A stretch of DNA of 64,000 nt from Zygnema circumcarinatum. Taxonomy: Eukaryota; Streptophyta; Zygnematophyceae; Zygnematales; Zygnemataceae. A program made the translations under genes and the position numbers. This document shows, piece after piece, positions 50,059 through 61,587 of this stretch (position 1 is its first letter; every line of letters begins with the position of its first letter). The notes under the pieces were generated by a model. It was not told the origin of the DNA. It ran no database searches and saw only the letters and a list, made by a program, of their open reading frames with translations. The stretch covers positions 3,663,217 to 3,727,216 of the forward strand of contig CM074807.1 of assembly GCA_037447605.1 (NCBI GenBank). The letters run 5' to 3'.

Positions 50059-52877
50059 TCAGAACCAGTTGGACTTCTCATAGTCGCGGTATCCCCGCAG
50101 AAAGCCATCCAGCGCCGTTCTGCTCTTGTTCCATTGGTACTCCTCGATGATCTCGTCCGGAGTCCTCCTCTTCTCCTGCACCCCCCACAAGCAGCGCCTG
50201 CAATTCAGGGCAGCCTCTCTCCATCTCTCTCAAAGCGGCAAAAGGCATCTCGCTCAGGCTGTAAAGCCGCAATTTCCATGCTCTGAATCAAACCATATCG
50301 TCAAAATACGCTCCCTACCAAAGACGTTGCAAATTTACCATAGGGACCCTAATTTTCGTAAGAAAGCCCACTTTCATATTTCAGCCTCCTCTCTGTCATG
50401 CTCCCTAACCCTAAAAACCCTAAAATCCTAGAAACCCTAAAATCCTAAAAGCCGTCTTTAAGGAAAGAGTATTCTTCAGCTCTGAACCTCAAAACCCATC
50501 TTGAATATTACCTCGGGAATTATGGAAAACGATGTTCCGTTGTCACGAACGACCAAAGTCTCATTGTTGCGGTCTCTGCCACTTCCCCCGGGCACTTCGA
50601 CCTGCTCCAATTCCACCACGCAATATTAAAGAATTTCGCAACCCTTTCCCTGCCTCATCAGCATGCCGAACTGAATAGCAATTAAGAACCAGCATTGACC
50701 AAGTGACAAAGAGTGGAAAGGAGGCCATAGCTTCAAGCTGACCTTCACATCCGCCCGCCGAATGGAACGGTCTGCCCCGTCAAGAACATAGATCTCCTCA
50801 AAGTCAAGCACAAAGTCCTCCTCAGTATCCCTCAGGTTATCAAGGTGCTTTATCAAAAAGACCTGGAGACCCATATGCCGCTCAAGGAAACAACGCGTAA
50901 GCGCGAGACTTATGTCCCAAAAGGAGAATGCGGGAAGGGAGAGCTAACGAAATACGCAAAGAAGTGAGGGCTGAAAGAAAACCATGGAGGACCCAGATGG
51001 ACGGAAACAAGTGGGAACATATACGCATCATAGACTCACTCCGAACGCGGGAGAAAAAAAAACGCACCTTCGCAACTTCATCCAAGCATACAGCCATGGG
51101 CGCTCTCGGAGCTCCGCTGGGAGGGAGGGCTTTGGTGAGAAGCAGCTTCCACTCCCCTCTCATACATCGCAGAGGCTGGCATGGAAGGAGAGCAGCACAG
51201 GGCAGGTCAGACCCTCAAAACCTAAAAAGCCCTAAGAGAGGACATGACAGACTTCCAACTATGCTGCAGCAGTGGGCAGAGAAAAGAGACAACATAAACG
51301 TACACAGCTAACGCTTCGACAATTCAGCTTAAAATGTGTGACTAATCGAATGTGTGGCTAGTCTAAGTGTTACTTTTGACATACACTTGTTGTTGGATGA
51401 ACAGAAGCTCTGAATCAGCCACACAGCTCCAGCATAAATACTGGCCCCACGAGTTCCTTTGGCTGACAGTAAGAAAGCATGCCCGCATGAGAGAGGCCGC
51501 TGTATTTTTTTATCATTGTAAGTGCGACTAGTTTCCGCTTACTGATCCGATTGCATACGCATGCAGCAATACCGTCATGGGATAGGCAAGTGCTCAAGCT
51601 GTCGGCCATATTGCCGACACCAGAATGCAGATATATCTTTTCTGGAGTGACATGTTTTTGCTTCAAATGGCAAGATCCATCGATTATTAGGGGGATCCTA
51701 AACATTCGACATCGAATAGACGTCAGGAACCCATCATTACTCAGAATCAAGTACTTTTCCTTTCCGAGCCGTAACCTACAACAGAGGTTTCAGACATTTC
51801 CCCCTTTTATGTTTAATGCTTAACAACAGTAAGCACATTTTTCTTAAGTTCTCACATTCCGCAATTTTCAAGCGGAGTAATTAAACTTTTTAAGAACTGC
51901 GTGATTTCCTCCTAACATAAGATGAGCCCTGGTGTAGGCTCACCAGGGGAAGGCGTTTAAGCATCCTCTGAAGCCTTGAGAGAAGAGTGGGACAAGTGCA
52001 GAAGTGCCACCTTTGCGGGCATGCTGCCAAATATTTTGGGAACGGCGTACACCTCCGTGTCGGGAGCTGTGACATACATCTACAGAAGAGCAGAGGCAAA
52101 ATCCCAATGAAACTCACGTTAAAGCGACGAAACAAACGACAGAAAAAGATGTGTACATACTTAACATAAACACCCTTATTGACCAACGCATTTCCACACT
52201 CTCATATTGTCGCAATGCAAGTGCAGGAACGAGGAACGTGGGAGACGAGCAAAAGCGAGCAGTGGTTTGAGAGGTTTGAAAAAATTGAATGCACGCCTTA
52301 CCTCTTGGAAGTTGTAGACGTCGTTGTCGGGATCCTCAACCATGCGAACAAAAAAGTCGCATGCGTGAAGCTTTATCTTGTGGAATTGACTTCTGTCAAT
52401 CTTGTAGTCCACCTCCTCTACTTCTACCCACTGCGGATTCTCGCCCTCCCCCACCTCGCTATCCCGCACGGAGAAGCTGCCCTCAGGCATGTCGTACTCC
52501 GTCTCTACCTCTACCTCCATGTCCCCCTCCTGCTCCTCATCTTCCATCTCCGTCCCCATCTCATCTTCTCCCTCATACCCTTCAAAATCGTCGACGTCAA
52601 AGTCATCCTGCCGCGCAATCATTCTTTTTCCAAGGGAGAGATGTGAATTCTGCGGCCTGCGAGGCCACTCACTAGTAATAATCTCACCCTTTCTGCAAGC
52701 CGAACTTTTGACTATCTTTGGAGCTCTAGTCACCGCTTGCGGCCCGCAGTATCTGGACTGAGCGCGTTGTTGAAGCCGCAGCTGTCGCAATTGTAGCGAA
52801 GGAGATGATGAGAATGGAGGCTCAGATAGTGCAGGAATAGAGCGTGAGACCCAACATTGAGAGGGAGTCGATGCCAT
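50059..52877 (-). CDS. Plastid transcription-associated protein, pTAC6/PAP8-like
   Basis: Exons in transcript order: 52877-52302, 52079-52011, 51175-51068, 50862-50743, 50601-50512 and 50175-50059, encoding 359 residues, all introns phase 0. I recognise pTAC6/PAP8, a subunit associated with the plastid-encoded RNA polymerase, mainly from MYVTAPDTEVYAVPKIFGSM (193-212), EDFVLDFEEIYVLD, PGGSGRDRNNETLVVRDNGT and the C-terminal SNWF. The match is from memory and should be checked. The start MASTPSQCWVSRS is followed by a Ser/Arg-rich stretch typical of a chloroplast transit peptide; an in-frame Met 26 codons upstream (52955) is possible. A very acidic segment (about residues 90-140, DDFDVDDFEGYEGEDEMG) precedes the conserved part. 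Exon 3 is less conserved than its neighbours. Confidence 0.7.
50403..50450. other. Telo-box-like CCCTAAA run in the PAP8-like gene intron
   Basis: Five or so AACCCTA/AAATCCTA units lie in the intron between 50176 and 50511. Confidence 0.6.
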
Positions 52878-53946
52878 GGAAAACCTGAAGTGACGAGGGT
52901 GGGGGTGATGCCAAATGGCTTGCCAGGAGCAATGCGAAGACGCAGCGAGCTCCATGGCTTCCAGCAGCGCTTCTCCGCCTACTGCAGGAGCTGCTGCTTG
53001 CTGCCGGCAGCCATGGCGGTCCTTTAGACAAGGCCTCCTTCAAAGGGGCGGTGAGAGGGAGCCTCTCTTTGAAGATGGGGACTTTTGGGGAGGGATAAGG
53101 GAACGGGTTCAGGGACACTGCGCTAATTCGAAATCAGTACTTCCCTAAAAACTATCGTATCTCGTTACAATGTATTTCGCAGCAACGCATGTACCGGTTT
53201 CGAAACCTTCTGTTTCGAGACATGTCAAAATTTGACAGCTGATGGTTGTTTGTCCTCTCTTCTGGGGCTTCTGTTAAAAAGAAATTTGACAAAAAAAACG
53301 AATAAGTTTTGCCTGGGGAAGTTGTTTTGAAAATAATGTTCTTCGGTTGGCAGTTGGTACTTTAACGGGGGATACACGTACTAGTTTCAAGGTATTTTTT
53401 TTCCCCTTTTTTTTTCTTTCTGCCCTGCTTGCATTTCATGATGGTAAGCTTCCAAAGCAGCACACGCCTCTGCAGGCACTCGATTGAAGATTTGAGACAA
53501 AGGAAAGAGAAATGAGTGGCAAAGCAGCGACAGATTAGGGTTCACAAAGGCACCTCGACTGATCTTAAGAATTTCAACTAACCATTGAAACATATTTTTG
53601 CTTTGACTAAAAACTTGATTATCTCTTCCATGTTCTGTTGCCCTCTCCACACAAGGAGATCCTACACTCATCTTCAAGAGCCAACTTTCTATGAAGCTGT
53701 GCACAGAGAGCCGGCAATAAGGTGCCGTTTCAAACCCACGTAAATTGCAAGAACACACACAGTAAGCTGTAAGAGGCTAATGCTGATTACATTCGAAACC
53801 CTAAACTCCACGCCAAAGCGTAACGGCTGTACACTACCCGAGACACGCAGACCTCACCATATTACCGCAACATTCATTCCATTCTAAAGCAGGCCGACTC
53901 AAGTGAAACAGGTCCTCTCGCTCTGCTGTCACATAGAGTTCGAGAG
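52878..53946. other. Intergenic between PAP8-like promoter and next gene
   Basis: The left part is the 5' flank of the PAP8-like gene. The right part is the 3' flank of the RGG/acidic gene. A 123-codon open frame (53387-53758, minus) has no recognisable domain. Two AT-rich runs, otherwise nothing. Confidence 0.4.
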
Positions 53947-55832
53947 TCAGTCTCGTTCCACATCGCTGCTGTCAGCCCTCTCACTCTCCCTCCTCTCGCC
54001 TGCCGCATAGGCTCCAAGCTCCTCACTTTCATCCAAAGCAGTTGCTGCATCTGCAATGCTCCAAAGCGCAGTGTTACTGAGAGTTCCGAACCCTATGATA
54101 GCGTTCTTGGGTCATGTCTGCAGAGCTCAAAATCATTCATAGATGACAAAGCATGGACCCCAGATCTCCATCGTATTTAGAAACCAAAGACATAGTCTCA
54201 CCTTTGCCTTCATCCTCACTCAACTCTCCCGGCTCCTCTCTCACAAGCTCCTCCTCCTCCTCCCCTTCTCCCTCGCCCTGCTCCTGCTCCGCCTCCAGCG
54301 TCTCCAGCTCCTCGCTCACCTCTGCCTTCTTCTCTGAACGCCACTGTCGGCAGACCACCAGAGAGGTATTCAGGCACAGCTACACACTACAATGATATGA
54401 TGATGAGCTACACTGGTTGACAGCTTTGACTACGTTGAAAGCAGAAATGACAGGAACTCTTGTCACTTTCGAAAAGGAGACAAGGCCTGATTGGACAGCA
54501 GTAGATGGGCTTGAAGTATATCAAAATGATGATAATTCACCTCAAAGAAGATCGGTTTACAGGCATTCTGGCACGTTGCCAAGCCTATGACCTGGCTAAT
54601 GACTCAAGAAAGTAAAATCGAGCAAAGCAAATGCAGTCCAAGAACAGTGAGAACTCCACCTTATCAAGATCATTATCAAGCTCCTCTTTAGTTGGTAATG
54701 GGCGACTATCCCTTCTCCCTCGCCCTCCTCCTGGAGAATACACAGAAAGGATTGATACGATAAGCTGCCTCAAGCAAACCTAAAATTGCTTTGAAATTGC
54801 TTGTTAAAACTAACTAAACCTAGCCTAGTCGCCTAACCCACAATCTGGATGTCGCCAGCAAAGTTTTGAGCACACTCAGTGAACTCCTTCCTAACCCCCC
54901 AGGGTCCTAGGCAGCCCAATTGCTATACTGAACTTGTGATCGTATCTCCTCAAATTGTATTACAAAAATTGTCCATTGCCGGCTGATCTTGACTTTCAAA
55001 GCATTAATCTGTCTTCACATAAGCGATTTAAACAACTCTATTTTTTGCAGAAAAAAAAGGGCCAATCTTTTTCCTAGCAGACTGAGTCAGGTTTGCATGA
55101 ATTTCTCAAAAGAACCTCCATTAGCCTGTCGTTGGACCTGGTGATACATTCAGTTTCAATGAGTTTTGTTCGCAGACATATAAGAACACTCGAGTACTTG
55201 TTTCCGAATTAGTTCCTTCTAACGGCCAATAATTGACCAAAGACCGATTCTGTATCCTCACCGTGTAGTCACAATGTGGCAAAGCATCATCTTGCTTGAA
55301 GAATAAAAAAGCTTAACCAGGAAGTGGATACTAAACGATCCACATAACAGCCAACTCAGAAAAGCATAAACAGCACGTCTGATTACATGCGCAGACAGGC
55401 TTCACCTCTGCATACAGCCCTGTTTTTCCATCCTCATATTGAATTCACACTCCTGGTTCCTTCTTTCTCATCTGAACTATACTCCCTTAACTGCACATAA
55501 AACGAAAGACAGACCAAAAACACAACTGCTACCGATTCCCAGAACTCAAGTGGCAGTAGCTCACCAAATCCGCCTCTTCCACTACTTCCTGCTCCTCCTC
55601 CCCTCATCGGCCCTCCCAGAAATCCATGATACTCTCCTCCAAATCTGTACCGCGCATAGGGCCCCTGCCCTGGCTTGTACACTCCTCCCCCATACACGCC
55701 CAGGAGGCCTCTCCCATTAGCAGGCCAGTCAGGCCGCCTCAAGAGGCCTGAATTGTAGCCTCCTACATAAGGATATCCGCCATAGCCGGCCTCCCTGTAG
55801 CCCCTGTACGGTCCTCCGCCATAACCTGACAT
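53947..55832 (-). CDS. Small Gly/Tyr/Arg-rich then acidic protein, possibly FoP/CHTOP-like
   Basis: Exons in transcript order: 55832-55565, 54730-54660, 54343-54202 and 54050-53947, encoding 194 residues, with phases matching at each junction. The first 90 residues are Gly/Tyr/Arg-rich (MSGYGGGPYRGYREAGYGGY). A short GGGRGRRDSRPLPTKEELDN follows, then LDNDLDKWRSEKK and a strongly acidic tail. The order RG-rich segment, then LDxxLDxW, resembles the FoP-duplication C terminus of CHTOP and ALY-type mRNA export adaptors, but the match is short. No signal peptide or membrane segment. An RNA-associated nuclear protein is the best guess. The first intron is about 830 bp. Confidence 0.5.
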
Positions 55833-58800
55833 GCCACCTGCTACAAGAGCTGTCCTTGCAGGGTTGCAATTTGGAATGGGGGGTGCCTGCGCCTTCCGGT
55901 GCTACTCACGAATTGAACTCAGCAGACATCGCGCCTGCAGCGAGAGAGAAGCGGTGGGAGAGGCAGCGGGTGAGGAAGGTAGCAAGGCCGTTCGGAGAGC
56001 CGGAGAGGGCGAAAAGGCGAGGAAGGCGTCGCATATTTGAAGGGGGCGAACGTGAAGGAGGGAGGGAGGGGGGAATGCTATAGCATGAAGGGAAGACAGC
56101 AGGTAGAGCAGCTTACAGGATGGCAGTGGTACACTAAGCTGTCTGCTATCTGCTTCATAACAGGAGCTGCCATGGAGCTCTTCATGATCAAAACTGGATT
56201 CTGTAGGTTTCTCAGACTGACATATGGGGACATGAGCAGCAGCTAGGCTCTTATCTTTGCAGATAGAACTGTTTCTACAGAAACTTGTCTGAACTTGTGT
56301 TGAGAGAGAGGAGAGAGAGGGAGTGGGGGAGAGAGAGAGAACGAGAGAGATGGAGAGAAAGGAGATCCACCTACATGAATGAGTTGTGCTCTGACTGATG
56401 AGACATAGTACGGGCCATTGGTCATCGTTAACAATCTGCCCTTTACACATTCATTGACCTCCAATCTCGTATACTTAATTCTTACAGAAGCAAGGAAAGC
56501 CAACAAAGCGTGGAACTGAATTTGGCTGTCTTATGAGTAGCAGCAGTACATGGCTTTTGGTATTTTGTGTTGTGTAGGTCAGGCTTAAGCAGAGCGATAC
56601 ATTCCAGCTTTTGTTCTTCCCAGGGTCCACTTAACATCCGAACTTACACGGAATAACGACTCCAATCATACATCCCATAGAGCGAAGGATTCAGTGGATC
56701 AATAACTTTTTGTGAAGCCAGGTCTCTAGAATGTCAACTCCATTGCCCATTTTAAAAAGTGTAAATTGCCTGGACAAGGGTGCCATCGTATGTTCTGACC
56801 AGCCACAGAAGCACCAGTATGATACACTCGCATTGTCGCATCAGCTGACTAATCGTAGGTTTGGTCATCCTGTCAGCCTGCGGAGGCAAGTTTTTAAGGG
56901 GGATCTCGAGAGCGATTTGTTGCGACCAATAATTGAACCTCCTTTGGAAGGTGGCTCGAAGCTGTTCTCCTCATAACTAACTTTCGTTTGATTGTTACAT
57001 AAAGATGCAACGCTGAAATGGGAAGCGCCTCTTGTATTGCTGAAAATTATGCACTTTCAGGGCCATTAGGATGTCAAACATAAATGAAGAGTAATCCCAG
57101 TATTTTCTTTGCACTTTGACAAAACTTCCAATTAAGGAATGCTTTGAGGAACTTTTTAGTCAGTCAATCTGGCAAGTCGAATAACTTCAAAGGCTTTGCA
57201 TTAGATGACAATCTCTTGATAGGACCTTTTGGGAACTCAAGGAGGGTTCAAAGATTTCTTCAAAATAAAATACATACACTTCAAGGATTTGAGCGGCTTT
57301 AGACTGGGTTAGAGTATAGCCACCAATTTCTAGGTCATGTACAGTCTTGTCAGTAGCCATAGATGAAACTTAAGGCTATAGACTTGATTTTATGATTGAC
57401 AGGCTTGTTTGGATCCATTTGATCTGTCCTCTGTGGCACAGTGAAGGGCTTGTCCATCGCAATGCTTGAGCGAGCTCTAGTCAAGTTGCAGATGTTTCAG
57501 ACACTGATATCAGCGCTTTAGCCTGGTTTTACACCAGAAGGGACTTTAAAGTAACTGGTAACTGAAGCTGAAGCTGGTAACTGAAGCTTTTCAAAACAGA
57601 CGAGCGTTTCTCAATATCAACAGCTAGAATAAACTTCCAACAGCAGGACTGTGGCAGAGAAGTCATCTGTATGCTTCTAGCAGTGGGCTCGTCTAATGCT
57701 CGTTAGGGTTGTTGTGATGTGACAATGAACTTGTTAGGAGGCAACATTTCCCTCCTTTTCAATCTTATTCACCATTCGTGGCATGTGGATGGGGCATAAC
57801 AGACGAGAAGGTGACTGAGATTGAGGCACAACGACGTGCTGAGCTGCACGAACAGGTGAAGTCTTGGCAGGGTTTGCCTTCGATTGGCTGCTTGGCTGGT
57901 TGGAGCTTGGCACCCTTAGGGTCAAGCTGATTGGCTGCGCATCCTATCACCTCTCATCTCTCTCATCCTACTCTTCTCTGACCTCTCCCTGCAAATAATG
58001 TAATTTGCATGAAAGTTATGCACAGCCTGCATCCTCTCTCTCTCTGCTCCACATGAGCCTGTGTCTCATAGGTTTTGAATGGTAGAGTAGCGCAAGAAAT
58101 ACCCAGCTAAAAGCAGGCAACTTTGCCATCGTTGACCTGCAGATGAGGCAGTTGGCAGAATTGGATAGCAGCAAGGCGGGAGGTCCTGCCGGAAGGGCTC
58201 CACAAGAGGAGCGGCCATAGCCTGCCATTGACGCATCTCTCCCCCCCCTTTTCCAGCCCTTGAGCTCACTGCTGCTCTGCCTTGCAGCTGGGCCATCCGA
58301 GAATGCTTGCAGCGGCCCATGCATGTATGTGGCCACGCTCTCAATAAAATGCATGCATGGATGTGATGGCATCCCCTCCTGCAAGCGATCCATGACGGGC
58401 TCCATCATGCATCATCATGGGGACTTTACTAATAAGAAAATCTTAACCGAGGGGAGGTTTCTAACAGGACAATGGCTAAACACTGGTTGTCGCCGACTGT
58501 CAAAATGAGACCGGAAAAGAATACCACAAATGCGAGTAAACTGCATCTGAGAGGAGTGTGTGTGTGTGCTTGAAAGTCAAATGAGAGAGAGAAAAAAAAA
58601 TGAGAAAAAAAATAATGAAATGAGATTACAGAAGCCAACCATCTTTTTACTGCCGCGTGTTTAGTCAGAGTCGATGGTCACGACTTCCCTAGTGGTTAGT
58701 CGTGGCCATGACTTTCCCTTTTAAGGGTGAGGGGTGCTCCTGCAAGGGGGGGGGATCCAAACGCTCCGGCATTGGTTCGTTTGTTGACGTGGACGCCACG

Positions 58801-59050
58801 TGGCGCTTTCTAGTTGGCCCTAAAGCCGTGAAGCGGCGCCCCTTCCGTCATCCAACCCGGCATGCAACCGTCAGGCGCTTGCGGACGGTTTGTATCCAAC
58901 TGGTTGGATGCAAGTTCTCGCAGTTGGATGAAGTCGAATAAACGAGCTTCGTTTCGGAGGTTTAGAAAAATACACTGCCGCAATTTTTACTCCGGAGCTT
59001 CAACCGGTTGGAGAAAGTTGAACCAAGGAACCCCAGCCTGACCATGACCG

Positions 59051-59136
<86 letters not shown>

Positions 59137-59138
59137 CC
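59051..59138. repeat. Hexanucleotide (CCCATG)n repeat
   Basis: About fourteen perfect TGCCCA units. They are followed by CATGACC words and then, to 59250, GGTCATG words in the opposite orientation. On the minus strand the frame reads Met-Gly repeats, with no sign of a real gene. Confidence 0.9.
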
Positions 59139-60340
59139 TATGACCATTATACCATCACTATGACCATGACCATTCGAGGTACGGTTGGCCGCGGAGTACG
59201 CACGTCAGTCTGGTCGGTCATAGTCATGTCATGGTCAAGGCCATGGTCATGATCCGCGAATCTGCCATCGCGCGGCTCCTCGTGGTTCCCACGCTGCTTT
59301 GGCCCACGGCCTTTCGGGCCCTCGAATGGACGTGGGCCGCGCCACATCCACTCCCCTCGTCTGATGACTGGTCCACGTCGGCACTGCCGTACTCCGTTTT
59401 GTCGTTATAAAGTGACGTGGCTTCACGCTAGTCCAAACCCCCGCAAACAAACAACGACGTGCGTTGTCGGCGGACAACCGTACCCCGCGCCGACCGCCAA
59501 CCGTCGCCGGGCCGCCCGCTACACGACAGCGCTTCCGCGTGCCCGCAGCGCGCCCCGCCGAAGGGTGAAATGTCGCCCGGCGGGACTGCTTTGTCGCCTT
59601 CAATGCTGCCGGCCTGCCGTACGGCGCCGACCCCTCGCCTTTCAAGGCGCGCAAACTGTCGGGGGCCGCGGCCCCCCGCGCTCGTCTCGGCCATTTTGGA
59701 GCATTTGCGAGATCGAATCTATAGGTACGAAAGGGTGGGACCGCTCAGATCAGATCGGATTCGTGACCGTACGTACACGTGAGTGTAAAAGTCGTATTAA
59801 CCGACAAACGTGATTGAATGATCTAAGCAGATCGACAGTTCAGAAAATCTGTGAGTACCAGGTCAGCAAGAATCGGGATCCGCAGAGTGTACGGAGAAGC
59901 AGCAGGACGCCACGACGTCGGGAAGAATCCGAATTTCGAATCTCTCTGGATTGCAATCAGATTCGAAATCTACGGCTGGGGCGTATTTAAAGGATCCGCA
60001 CGATCTGGAAGCTAGCGCCGCAAGGGGACAAATAAAGGCCCTGCCGGCGGGCGGGCCGACCGGCCGCGACCGTACGCCTGGTCAGCGGCGGGCGTACAAA
60101 GGTCGTTGACGCCACGGTACGGCAACAGAAGTGGACGGGGAGGGGGGGGCGGCGACAGAGAGCTTGGAGAGGGAGAGGGAGAGGGAGAGGGAGAGGGAGA
60201 GAGAGAGGAGGCGCGGGCGCACAGGGGCCATGGCTCCGGCGCAGACGCAGGAGGCGGGGTGGGCGATGCTTCCAGGTGCATGAGAGGGGCAGGGGAGAGG
60301 ATATATGGGAGGGATGGAGGGGCTAAGGTTGAGATGAGAG

Positions 60341-60400
60341 GTAGGATGGGAGGGAGGGAGGGAGGGAGGGAGGGAGGGAGGGAGGGAGGGAGGGAGGGAG
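60341..60400. repeat. (GGGA)n tetranucleotide repeat
   Basis: About fifteen GGGA units. A (GGGAGA)n run precedes it at about 60170-60202. Confidence 0.9.
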
Positions 60401-61286
60401 GAGCCCAGAAGGAGGGAGAGAGGAGAGGGAGGAAGGAGTTGGAGTGAGGTAGGAGGAGGCTGTTGGAGGAATAGAAAGATTCCCGGAAATGTGGGAATGT
60501 CTATGGGGAAACTGCGAAGGATGAGGGAGGGAGAATGTGAAGGTGGTGGGAGAGGCGAGAGGAGAGGATCAAGAAAAAAGAGGGAGAAGGCAAAGATCGA
60601 GGGAGAGGGATGTGGCCTGTTTGCAGGGGAAGGGGTGGGAGGAGCGAGGGAGAGGAGGTAGCAAGGCGGCTGAAATGCTCGGAAATGGCTCAAACAAATG
60701 TCTTATCTATACATAAATGCGTAGAAATGTTTCTATCTTGCTCAGAAATTATAAAAATACTTTGAAAATGGCAGTGGAACGTGAGCTCTATGTGCAAGGT
60801 TGTCATAGAAACAGCTCAGAAACGCTCGGGCACGTCACAGAAATGCTCAGTAGTGATAAAATATTGTCCTGAATCGTGCCGGAATTTCTCAGACAGCCCT
60901 CACAGAAAGATTCAGAAACCTCTTCTAAATGTTACATTCGAGCTCGGAAGTGCCCTAAAACCGTCTATGTCCCGCCGACTCGATGCCGCACCCTCTGGAA
61001 TGCTCCGAAACCCCTGAAACTCCTGCTGACCTAAACCTAAGCTTTCAGAGGTGCTGCCGAGCTGAGCAGGAGGCAGGGGGAGGGAGGCGCAGGCTTTTGG
61101 GAGCGCGTGTCGGGGCGGGCCCGCCAGAAGAGGCAGCCAATGGAGGGGCAGGAGCCGGCCGGCCACACGTGGGGACGCGCAGGGCGATTGGTGCAGGCGC
61201 AGGAGGCTCAGCGGGAGGGGGAGGGAGGGGGGGGAGAGTGGAGGGGTCGGGACGGGAAGGGGGGGGAGGGAGGGGCAGGATTGGAG

Positions 61287-61556
61287 ATGCCAACGGAGGA
61301 CTTTTGGAAGAATTGGAAGGCGACGAAGGCTGAACTTGAAGAGGGACTGAGGTGAGGGAGTGAGGGGCGGGGGGGAAGGGAGGAAGGGAGGGGGAGGGGG
61401 AGGGGGGGGGAGCTGGTTTGGGGGCACGTAGGTTGAGTTGTGTGCTCACATTGAGCATTTCTTGCTTTCGGTTTCAGCTTTCGGATGTTCCTCTTGCTCT
61501 CCTACTCTCTCCCCTTCAACCTTTCTTACTCCCCCTTGCCCGTACCTTGCATGCTT

Positions 61557-61587
<31 letters not shown>

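Larger units (their letters stand above)
55833..61106. other. 5.3-kb region with no convincing gene
   Basis: 55833-56100 is the 5' flank of the previous gene. 56500-57750 is AT-leaning with no motif. CACGTG lies at 58797-58802 and GTACGG-type words between 59170 and 60120. A GC-rich stretch (59250-59700) has open frames in several frames but no domain. An 11-bp inverted repeat ATTTCGAATCT/AGATTCGAAAT lies at 59933-59943 and 59959-59969. The last 1 kb is GGGAGA and GGGA repeats with many GAAATG words. Undetected non-coding genes are possible. Confidence 0.4.

Noticed and set aside
53387-53758. 123-codon minus-strand frame ending near ALEAYHHEMQAGQ
   Set aside because: A faint resemblance to ALY/FoP C termini suggested an alternative last exon of the neighbouring gene. 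The match is too short, and the four-exon model already ends cleanly.
58960-59147. Minus-strand Met-Gly repeat frame
   Set aside because: It is a translation of the hexamer repeat at 59051-59138, without conserved flanks.
59364-59813. 149-codon Arg/Pro-rich frame in GC-rich DNA
   Set aside because: Overlapping open frames in other frames and strands, no recognisable motif, and no supporting splice structure.
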